This document shows positions 1 to 6,194 of a DNA stretch of 6,266 nucleotides, in pieces. The DNA comes from Vulcanimicrobiota bacterium. Its GTDB lineage: Bacteria; Vulcanimicrobiota; Vulcanimicrobiia; Vulcanimicrobiales; Vulcanimicrobiaceae. The translations under genes were made by a program, and so were the position numbers. The stretch is from positions 1 through 6,266 of the forward strand of contig JACRUB010000106.1 of the NCBI GenBank assembly GCA_014305015.1, written 5' to 3'. Within the stretch, counting starts at the first letter, position 1. Each line of letters starts with the position of its first letter. The notes under the pieces are model-generated. The model did no database searches. It saw only the letters and a list, made by a program, of their open reading frames with translations, and was not told the DNA's origin.

Positions 1-861
1 AACAATCTCGTACAGTGCGCGTTGTTCGGGGTTGAAACGGCCGTTAACCGGCCAGGTGCGCGTAACGTCGCTTGCATAGAGATCAAACTCGCAGCCCGAA
101 TCAACGAGCACCAGATCACCGTCACGCAGAAGCTCACGATTGGTGCTATAGTGCAAGATCGTCGCATTTGCGCCGCCTGCGACGATTGAAGGATACGCAA
201 CGTGCTGTGAGCCGTTTTTGTGGTACGTATATTCCATAATCGCTTCGAGTTCGTATTCGGCCATGCCCGGACGCGTTGCGCTCATGCCGGCGATGTGGCC
301 AAGACGCGTGATTTCGCCCGCACGGCGCATCAGTGCAATTTCTTCCGTTGATTTGCGCAGGCGCATCTCGTGCAGGATATCGTTTGAATTCACAATCGAG
401 GATGGCGCCGCGCCTCCACGGCGCGTTCGCTGCTGCGCAGTTGCGAGTGCCGTAAGCACCCTCCGGTCGAACGCCTCATCGTTGCCCAGCGAATAGCGCA
501 AGGCCGTGTGCCCAAGGAACAATTCCGGCAGTCGGCGATCCAGTTCCGCAATTTCGTAAGCGCCGTCAATTCCAAACTCTTCCACCGCGCCTTCGACGCC
601 GTGTCTTTTACCGGTCCACGCCTCTTGCGACCGGTCGCGCGGTAAGGTAAAGAGAATATCGCGATGTGCCGCATTGCGTGGTACGATAACCAGCACCGCG
701 CCCGGTTCGTTCCAGCCCGTTAAGTAATAGAAGTCCGAGGACTGGCGGAACTCTTGTTCGGTATCGCGGTTGCGCAGTTGCACGTCCGCGCCCGGAATGA
801 TCGCAACGGCATCACCCAGGCTGCCCGCAAAGGCTGCGCGCCGCTCTGCAAAGAGGTTCAT
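1..861 (-). CDS. pepP: Xaa-Pro aminopeptidase (aminopeptidase P, M24B), 3' end outside window
   Basis: Cytoplasmic metallopeptidase that removes the N-terminal residue from peptides with proline in second position. The 287 visible residues run from ATG at 861 to the left edge without a stop. The E. coli protein has about 440 residues, so roughly the last third is missing. Residues 1-130 resemble the aminopeptidase P N-terminal domain (FYYLTGWNEPGAVLVI at 44-59). From about residue 165 the pita-bread catalytic domain begins with MRLRKSTEEIALMRRAGEIT. Visible active-site elements are H237 in ILHYSTN, and D254 and D265 in VDSGCEFDLYASDVTRTWPV. The two aspartates are spaced 11 apart, like the first two metal ligands of E. 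coli PepP (D260, D271). The remaining His/Glu/Glu ligands lie outside the window. The start overlaps the stop of the upstream M28 gene as ATGA, and no good Shine-Dalgarno precedes it, so translational coupling is likely. Family assignment is firm; completeness cannot be judged. Confidence 0.95.
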   Translation of the reverse strand, partial: MNLFAERRAAFAGSLGDAVAIIPGADVQLRNRDTEQEFRQSSDFYYLTGWNEPGAVLVIVPRNAAHRDILFTLPRDRSQEAWTGKRHGVEGAVEEFGIDGAYEIAELDRRLPELFLGHTALRYSLGNDEAFDRRVLTALATAQQRTRRGGAAPSSIVNSNDILHEMRLRKSTEEIALMRRAGEITRLGHIAGMSATRPGMAEYELEAIMEYTYHKNGSQHVAYPSIVAGGANATILHYSTNRELLRDGDLVLVDSGCEFDLYASDVTRTWPVNGRFNPEQRALYEIV

Positions 862-2777
862 CGTATGAGTAGCGCCGCTTGATCGAGGGCTGTGACGGCG
901 GCAGAGAACGACGCATTGGTTGCGCTAGCATTGTTTTGTGCGATCGCCGCCGAGATCTTCGGAAAGGAGGTACTTGCGTAACCGCTAGCGCCGTACGCCT
1001 GTAGATCGACCAGTTGAGCTGCGTGTAGCCCGGCTGCGCCATCATGCGCGCCGGGGGTGCGATCAAACGCGCGAGCGGCGCGCGCGAAACGTTCGATCGC
1101 GAGGCGAAGCGTGCGAACGTCGGGATGCTGGCCAGCAGACAGAGCTGTTGCTTCTAGTGCCGCGGCGCCTTCGCGCAACACCGGAACGTAGGGAGAGAAC
1201 CGGTAAGGCAGCGCCTCTGAGTCTGCTAAGCGCAGAGCGATGATGCCCAAGAGCTGCGCAGCGGTGCGGTGCAGGGTGAACTGCGGGTCGGCAATGGTGC
1301 TCGCAAATTTAAAATCATCGTACGCCGAGTGATATACCCCAAGCGGACCAAAAAAACCGACTTGCGCAATCGGGATTCCTAGCTCGAACAAAAACGACTC
1401 GTGATCGGACCCACCGCCCGGCGTTCGCACCACCGGAAGCGCGAGATGGCGGTTGTGTGAAGCGGCTCGCGAATCTTTGAGCCAACGGTCGAAGAGCGAG
1501 ATGTGAACGGTAGCCGGATCGGAGATAGCTTTTGCCGCCCCGATCAAATCGCCGTTGAGCGCAGCAGCGCCGGTCGCGCCAAATTGCGAACCGCTTACGT
1601 TTTCATCGGCATTGATGTAGGCGACGCAGCCGGTACGAAGTTCGTTCTGATGCACGCGGACGTATTCGATGGAACCAAGTTCGCCGATTTCTTCGGCATC
1701 AAATCCGGCGATAATGATCGTGCGCTTTGGTTTCCAGCCAGTGCGGTGCAAATAGCCCAGGCCACGTGCCGCTTCCAACAACGTAGAAATTCCGGAACCG
1801 TTATCGGTGACGCCGTAGACCCACGCATCGCGGTGGCCGCCCAGGACGACGGATTGCGACGGCGTCGTGCCCGCGAGTTTGCCGACAGTGTTCCACAACG
1901 TTTGAACTGACCGGTGCATGAGTACGGTGAGGTGGACAGTGGAGCGCGTTTGTCCGAGCGCATACGGCGCGGAAAGGGCGCCATCCCACGAGGGCGGTGC
2001 GCCTGTACCGGTCATATCCGAAAGTAACGCGGTGGCTGTCGTTGCACTGACGGGCAATGTTGGAATGCGCAGTTGGGGAAGGCCCATGCGCACGCTTTCA
2101 ACGCTGCCGCGTTGTACGGCAGCGGCGGGACGGTACGGCCCATCCGGAAACACGGGCCCTTTCGTGAAACCATCGTCCTTGGGATCCGAATAGAAGATGA
2201 CGCCCGCTGCGCCATGATCTTGTGCGCGTTTTGCGAGCAATCCACGAAACTGCGCGCCATACCGGATCAGCGCGATCTTCCCGCGGACTACGACGTGCGA
2301 CCGGTCAAGCAATGCGTAGTCTTCTTCGAGTCCACGGTTGACGTAGGTGAGCGGTGCGATCAAGTCGCCGTCGCCGCTTCCATAATTAAATGGAATGCCG
2401 GCGTCTGCGCGGCCCGTATCCGCATCGCTCGGGTCGGCCGCTTCCGCGAGGTCGAACTTTTGTCTCGGCCGCGACATGAGTTCCAAGCCGAGCTTCTTGG
2501 GTGTGTCCACGCGTGCGGGAAAGGTTTCAAGGGTCGCCGTGAAGCCGTATGATTCGAGTTTGTCCCGCATGTAGATGGCGGCTTGATGATCTCCCCAGGT
2601 TCCGGCATAGTGGGCATTTGCGTTTAGAAAGCGCGAATGGTCGAGTGCGCCCTGGGCGCTGGGGATATCCAAAAAGGTGGACTCGTACCCACGTTCCAAC
2701 ATCGAGGATTGCGGCGTGGCTGCGCCGATTGCAAAAAAGACTGTTGATATGAGCGCACAAAACCGAGCGACGTTCAA
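858..2777 (-). CDS. Exported M28 metallopeptidase, glutamate carboxypeptidase II (PSMA)-like, with PA and dimerisation domains
   Basis: Zinc-dependent exopeptidase of family M28B, 639 residues from a TTG start. TTG was chosen because AAGGAGG lies 7 nt upstream and a signal peptide follows at once (R5, hydrophobic 6-20, likely cleavage near A20). An ATG 31 codons further upstream adds only residues lying antisense to the transporter's first membrane segment. A PA domain covers about 130-270 (TYVNRGLEEDYALLD, GKIALIRYGAQFRG, GVIFYSDPKDDG). The catalytic domain holds the full zinc set by comparison with GCPII: H315 (GGHRDAW), D325 (TDNGSG), catalytic E362 and ligand E363 (DAEEIG), D391 (INAD), H483 (VYHSAYDD). 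Residues 535-639 match the transferrin-receptor-like dimerisation domain but lack a segment usual in GCPII homologues. Location is probably periplasmic or extracellular. The natural substrate is unknown; a C-terminal glutamate or small-peptide activity is only family inference. The stop overlaps the pepP start, suggesting a peptide-degradation operon. Confidence 0.92.
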   Translation of the reverse strand: MNVARFCALISTVFFAIGAATPQSSMLERGYESTFLDIPSAQGALDHSRFLNANAHYAGTWGDHQAAIYMRDKLESYGFTATLETFPARVDTPKKLGLELMSRPRQKFDLAEAADPSDADTGRADAGIPFNYGSGDGDLIAPLTYVNRGLEEDYALLDRSHVVVRGKIALIRYGAQFRGLLAKRAQDHGAAGVIFYSDPKDDGFTKGPVFPDGPYRPAAAVQRGSVESVRMGLPQLRIPTLPVSATTATALLSDMTGTGAPPSWDGALSAPYALGQTRSTVHLTVLMHRSVQTLWNTVGKLAGTTPSQSVVLGGHRDAWVYGVTDNGSGISTLLEAARGLGYLHRTGWKPKRTIIIAGFDAEEIGELGSIEYVRVHQNELRTGCVAYINADENVSGSQFGATGAAALNGDLIGAAKAISDPATVHISLFDRWLKDSRAASHNRHLALPVVRTPGGGSDHESFLFELGIPIAQVGFFGPLGVYHSAYDDFKFASTIADPQFTLHRTAAQLLGIIALRLADSEALPYRFSPYVPVLREGAAALEATALSAGQHPDVRTLRLAIERFARAARAFDRTPGAHDGAAGLHAAQLVDLQAYGASGYASTSFPKISAAIAQNNASATNASFSAAVTALDQAALLIR

Positions 2778-3957
2778 AGAATTGCCTCCTTGGAATCTCA
2801 AGGGACTCTCCGTGCTGGCTTTTGCGCACGGCGCCAGTGATTTCTTTTCGGGGATGGTGCCGCTCCTCATCTTTACGGTGGTTGCAGCCCACGGACTCTC
2901 CCCGGTCTATCAGGGCTTCATCGGCTTTCTCTGGTATTTTACGAGCTCGATCGTCCAGCCGCTCTTCGGGTTCTATTCCGACGCGCGCGGGCGCTGGTGG
3001 TTCTTGCCGGGCGCCGTTTTTCTGACCGTTGCGAGCGTTTCGTTCGCAGGCCTCTCCCCGAATATCTGGGTGCTCTCGCTGCTCATCATCATCGGTGGAA
3101 TCGGATCGGCGGTGATGCACCCCGAAGCCGGCAAGTATTCCGCGATGCTCAGCGGCAGCCGCAAAGCCGGCGGCATTTCGATTTTCCAAATCGGCGGCGC
3201 ACTCGGTTACGCCCTCGGGCCCATTGCAATCTCGCGCGTGCTTGAAAACGTCGGTCCGCACGGCTCGGTGCTGATGATTGTTCCGGGTTTGCTTGCAACG
3301 ATTGCACTGTTCTCTACGATGGCGCGTGTCGATCGCGCTGCCGTGCGATTGCATTCCATTCCACATCATCTCAAGGTGCAGACGAACGGTCCGGTCGACC
3401 GAACAGGTGTAAGCTTGCTCGTCATCAGCACGTCGCTGCGGTATCTTGTCACCGCAGCGTTCATGACGTATTTGCCTAACCTCATCGTGGAGCGCGGCGG
3501 CTCCATTACGACTGCGGGACTTGTCGTAACGACGTTTTTGGCGGTAGGTGTTATCGGACTCTACGCCGGCGGGTATCTGGCGGACCGTTTCGGGGCCGTT
3601 GCGGTTTCGATCGCAAGTCTACTCGTGGCCGTACCATTTTTGTATGGTTTCTTTCTTCTGCCGGGCGGTGCCGGTTTTCTGTCGTTGCTGGTTGCAAGCA
3701 TTTTGCTCAACGTGCAGAGTGCACCCGGCGTCGCGATCGTGCAGAAAATGCTTCCGAAGAATCTTGGAATGGCGCTGGGCTTGATGAACGGCGTCGCTTT
3801 TGGCATCGGCTCGGCGCTGGTAGCAGCCGTCGGTTTTATCGTTGCGCATGGCGGCCCGGCTGCGGCGCTTGAAGATGTCAGCGGGTTGCCCGCGTTGTGT
3901 GCTCTGGTCTATGTTGCCGTCGGTGCGCGCGACCGCAAGGCGTTCAGTAAGTCCTGA
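2749..3957 (+). CDS. MFS transporter, fosmidomycin-resistance (Fsr)-like
   Basis: Inner-membrane efflux transporter of the major facilitator superfamily, 402 residues with about 12 hydrophobic segments (first near 18-45, last near 377-393) and a central loop near 193-220. Fsr-like signatures are QPLFGFYSDARGRWW (70-84, motif A), MHPEAGKYSAM (123-133), SIFQIGGALGYALGP (144-158), the second-half motif GGYLADRFG (274-282) and LPKNLGMALGLMNGVAFGIG (335-354). These parallel E. coli Fsr (HPE, SIFQVGG, FGFAFGMGG). Drug or metabolite:H+ antiport is family inference, and the substrate is unknown. ATG at 2749 was chosen because it leaves a short cytoplasmic N-terminus before the first helix. An in-frame ATG at 2677 would add 24 residues inside the peptidase gene, and a TTG at 2782 is also possible. 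The upstream AAAAAAGA is only a weak ribosome site. The gene overlaps its divergent neighbour by 29 bp and the convergent terpene synthase gene by 49 bp. Confidence 0.88.
   Translation: MSAQNRATFKELPPWNLKGLSVLAFAHGASDFFSGMVPLLIFTVVAAHGLSPVYQGFIGFLWYFTSSIVQPLFGFYSDARGRWWFLPGAVFLTVASVSFAGLSPNIWVLSLLIIIGGIGSAVMHPEAGKYSAMLSGSRKAGGISIFQIGGALGYALGPIAISRVLENVGPHGSVLMIVPGLLATIALFSTMARVDRAAVRLHSIPHHLKVQTNGPVDRTGVSLLVISTSLRYLVTAAFMTYLPNLIVERGGSITTAGLVVTTFLAVGVIGLYAGGYLADRFGAVAVSIASLLVAVPFLYGFFLLPGGAGFLSLLVASILLNVQSAPGVAIVQKMLPKNLGMALGLMNGVAFGIGSALVAAVGFIVAHGGPAAALEDVSGLPALCALVYVAVGARDRKAFSKS
2785..2791 (-). promoter_or_regulatory. Strong Shine-Dalgarno setting the TTG start of the M28 peptidase
   Basis: The minus strand reads AAGGAGG, then a 7-nt spacer (CAATTCT), then TTG at 2777-2775. 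This near-perfect anti-16S match at ideal distance, followed by a signal-peptide-like N-terminus, decides the start over the upstream in-frame ATG at 2870. The site lies inside the coding sequence of the divergent MFS gene, where the plus strand reads CCTCCTT and contributes to codons for Pro-Pro-Trp. Confidence 0.85.
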
Positions 3958-4994
3958 GCTTGTCCATCTAAACCTTGCGCGTAGATTTTGGGATGGGTGA
4001 GATAGAACAAAACTAGCACTCGCAAGAGCATTTCGTGTGGGCGCGGATTGGCAAAATCCTCAAAGCGCGCCTCGCTGATGTGCATGAAGCCGGCAAAGCG
4101 TTCGCGCATGGCATCGAATGACGGGTAGCGCGTTACGAAGTTGAGTTCTCCATGGGCGCTGTCTTCCTCTTGATCGATAAAGTCGTCGAGCAAGACGTGC
4201 AAGGCGCAAAACTCCGGAAAGTATGCATCGTACGCGTAGCGTGCGCGCGACGCGTTGCCCGCTAGGCAAAAGAAGAATGGCGCGTAGACCTGCAGCTGCG
4301 ATCCGCACGCAGCCGCAAATTCCCACCATGACAGCCCTTGAAACCGCGGCAGATTTGCGGCGTGCCACGTTTTGAGCGCCTCAATGCGCTCCGTTGCCTG
4401 ATAATGCTTGAACGTTTGCAACACCGTGTAGAATTCGGCCGCTTCGCGCAGATTCGGCAGTAGTGTCTCGTACTCCGGAATCTTGCTAGCGGCTTCGCGA
4501 ACGCGGGACACGAGCCACGAGAGATATCCGCCATCGTTAGTTTTCGGTCCCGCTCGAAAGTAATTCGAGGGCGTCCTGGTCGGATCGAGTGCGTCGAAGA
4601 GCGCTTCATGCAAAACCGGATAGGCTTCCGCGGGGACGCCAGGGTGGCGATCGCAGAGGTTATCGAGATAGTCGTAGAGCGATTCCAAAGGTGCAATCGC
4701 GTCGATAAAAATCTTCGCTTCCTTTGGTGGAAGAAACGTTGCGAGCATTGCTGCGCCGGCGACGTGATAGGACTTTGCACGAATACTGGTGAGCGCTTCT
4801 CCGCGAAATGCCGGATCGTCAATTGCGAGCGCGCGCACGCGAATTTGCGAAAGCGCGGTGCGTGCTTTCGGTACAACTCTGCTCAAGAACCGCCAAAGGT
4901 CAATGAGCCCGGGCAGTCCGAGGGCCAGGAGCGCGCGACGCCGTGTAGTGCTGACGAGTACGTGGCCCGCCGCAAATCGAATTTCCGCCTGCAA
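3909..4994 (-). CDS. Class IB (large) terpene synthase, YtpB/tetraprenyl-beta-curcumene synthase family (DUF2600)
   Basis: Predicted cyclase of long linear polyprenyl diphosphates, 361 residues (B. subtilis YtpB is about the same length). Family hallmarks: ALTSIRAKSYHVAG (67-80), LYDYLDNLCDR (106-116), NYFRAGPKTNDGGYLSWLV (144-162), LSWWEFAAACGS (221-232) and HVLLDDFIDQEEDSAHGELN (266-285). The acidic DYLDN and DDFIDQEED stretches are presumed to bind the diphosphate through magnesium. In Bacillus the relatives make tetraprenyl-beta-curcumene or C25/C35 terpenes; the product here cannot be predicted. The protein is probably cytosolic or membrane-associated. The TTG start at 4994 is the first usable codon, because an in-frame TAG (the stop of the upstream glcE-like gene) lies two codons before it. 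No clear Shine-Dalgarno is visible, so translation probably depends on coupling or re-initiation. CTG codons at residues 23 and 27 and TTG at 37 are weaker alternatives. The 3' end overlaps the MFS gene. Confidence 0.88.
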   Translation of the reverse strand: MQAEIRFAAGHVLVSTTRRRALLALGLPGLIDLWRFLSRVVPKARTALSQIRVRALAIDDPAFRGEALTSIRAKSYHVAGAAMLATFLPPKEAKIFIDAIAPLESLYDYLDNLCDRHPGVPAEAYPVLHEALFDALDPTRTPSNYFRAGPKTNDGGYLSWLVSRVREAASKIPEYETLLPNLREAAEFYTVLQTFKHYQATERIEALKTWHAANLPRFQGLSWWEFAAACGSQLQVYAPFFFCLAGNASRARYAYDAYFPEFCALHVLLDDFIDQEEDSAHGELNFVTRYPSFDAMRERFAGFMHISEARFEDFANPRPHEMLLRVLVLFYLTHPKIYAQGLDGQAQDLLNALRSRAPTAT

Positions 4995-4997
4995 GAG

Positions 4998-6194
4998 CTA
5001 GATCGTGCCGATAAAGCGGCCGGGGTTGAGGGTTCGGCGCGGGTCAAATCGGTCTTTAAGCGCGCGCATTCGTTCGATGCCGCTTGGAAGGTCGCCCCAC
5101 ACATTTAGGGACGCACGCATCGGTGAATCTCCGGCAACGATGATAGCCTTCGGAAACAGCGCATGAAATGCGTCATCGAAAGCCTCGATGCGGTCCGAAA
5201 ACGCGTGCGCGTCCTTACCGCTCACACGTAAGAAGATATCGCCGTTGATGATGTCCACAATCGATTCCGCACTTAACTCATGCCGGCGCGCGGTGATGTA
5301 GCCGCCGCGCACTCCGGTGTCGATTTCTTCGGGCGGCGCCAGCAAGCGATATGTCACCGAACGCTCCCCAATGTTGGCAACGAATGCATCCAGGGCGCGA
5401 TCGAATGCCTCGCGAGCGCCGGCATCAATGATCGTTGTCTCGGGAACGCCCGCACGTCCGAGCGCCGAGCGTAGATCGCGCGTGGCGCGTTCGAGAATTG
5501 CACTGGAGCCTTCGAGCAGAATGAACATGCGCCCATCGTGGCCTTCTTCGCCGTCAATCGATTTCTTAAAACCGTGCACCCACAGTGCTGCTGCCGCCGG
5601 AATTTTCAGTTCCTGCACCTGCGCCATGGCTCGTAAGCGCGTGTCTTCAGGCAAGCGTGCGATGAATGCGCGAGCATTTGCCGGCATCGGTAACGTTTTA
5701 AAATTTGCCGATGCCAGGACACCAAGCGTACCGAACGACCCGACGTAAAGACGGCTCATATCGTATCCCGCAACGTTTTTGACGACCATCCCGCCCGCCG
5801 CAGCGAGCGTGCCATCGGCAAGGATGATGCTCGAACCGATGATGTAGTCGCGCGTGCGCCCGAACAGATGCCGGCGCGGTCCCAGCCACCCTGATGCGAG
5901 CGCCCCACCGATGGTGGCTTCATGTGCGCGTGGCACATCGATCGGAACGAATTGCGAATGCTCTGCAAGCGCGGCACGCAGCGCCCGCACCGTGAGCCCG
6001 GCTTGAACGCTTATCGTCAAGTCTGCAAATTCATACGCGTTGATTTTCCGTAAACCGGTGGTGGAGAGCGGCGTCGCTTCGCGATCCGGCGCACGCCCCA
6101 TTCCTGAAAGTGTTTTGCCGCCTTCAATAAGCAAGGCATCGCCGCGGTCGTTCGCTTCGCGAACGGCTTCTTGCAGCTCCGCAATGGTTTTCAT
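4998..6194 (-). CDS. glcE: Glycolate oxidase FAD-binding subunit GlcE-like (FAD-linked oxidase)
   Basis: FAD-binding PCMH-type protein of 398 residues, the smaller flavin-binding subunit of glycolate (2-hydroxyacid) dehydrogenase complexes, which oxidise glycolate to glyoxylate and pass electrons to the quinone pool. Visible elements: LLIEGGKT (21-28), an FAD-site region TIGGALASGWLGPRRHLFGR (94-113) with RDYIIGSSIILADGTL following, the very GlcE-like MVVKNVAGYD (136-145), GSFGTLGVL (152-160), and the C-terminal LKDRFDPRRTLNPGRF (379-394). It is slightly longer than E. coli GlcE (about 350). ATG at 6194 has GAGGTG 5 nt upstream and overlaps the stop of the glcD-like gene (ATGA). The usual third subunit gene, glcF (iron-sulfur), does not follow within the window; a terpene synthase gene starts 3 nt after the stop instead. 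Substrate specificity is inferred from the family, and a related D-lactate or other 2-hydroxyacid oxidase is possible. Confidence 0.87.
   Translation of the reverse strand: MKTIAELQEAVREANDRGDALLIEGGKTLSGMGRAPDREATPLSTTGLRKINAYEFADLTISVQAGLTVRALRAALAEHSQFVPIDVPRAHEATIGGALASGWLGPRRHLFGRTRDYIIGSSIILADGTLAAAGGMVVKNVAGYDMSRLYVGSFGTLGVLASANFKTLPMPANARAFIARLPEDTRLRAMAQVQELKIPAAAALWVHGFKKSIDGEEGHDGRMFILLEGSSAILERATRDLRSALGRAGVPETTIIDAGAREAFDRALDAFVANIGERSVTYRLLAPPEEIDTGVRGGYITARRHELSAESIVDIINGDIFLRVSGKDAHAFSDRIEAFDDAFHALFPKAIIVAGDSPMRASLNVWGDLPSGIERMRALKDRFDPRRTLNPGRFIGTI

Noticed and set aside
2073..2552. 159-codon open frame on the plus strand
   Set aside because: It lies fully opposite the PA-domain region of the M28 peptidase, which has strong motif support; no family features are seen in the plus-strand product.
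2778..2870. Upstream ATG extending the M28 peptidase by 31 residues
   Set aside because: It would bury the signal peptide, has no ribosome site, and overlaps the first membrane segment of the MFS gene; the TTG at 2777 has an ideal Shine-Dalgarno.
2800..2900. Possible sigma70-like promoter for the M28 gene (minus-strand TAAAGAT near 2870)
   Set aside because: No convincing -35 at the right spacing; too weak to annotate.
2802..2901. Direct repeat GGACTCTCC at about 2803 and 2893
   Set aside because: Both copies encode Gly-Leu-Ser in the MFS gene in the same frame; only 9 bp, explained by coding and codon preference.
2527..3369. 280-codon open frame on the minus strand, opposite the MFS gene
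   Set aside because: Its translation is rich in Arg/His/Glu with no recognisable domain, and it lies antisense to a convincing MFS gene and out of frame over the M28 gene. It is a typical GC-rich shadow.
4262..4876. 204-codon minus-strand frame inside the terpene synthase gene
   Set aside because: Out of frame with the synthase, Arg/Ser-rich and without motifs; the synthase frame has all the family hallmarks.
4608..5108. 166-codon plus-strand frame across the glcE/terpene synthase junction
   Set aside because: Antisense to two well-supported genes, with no recognisable domain or ribosome site.
6149..6165. Perfect 7-bp inverted repeat (CGTTCGC / GCGAACG, 3-nt loop) near the 5' end of glcE
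   Set aside because: It lies within codons of the glcE-like gene with no T-run and no link to the start region; a short GC-rich palindrome is expected by chance.
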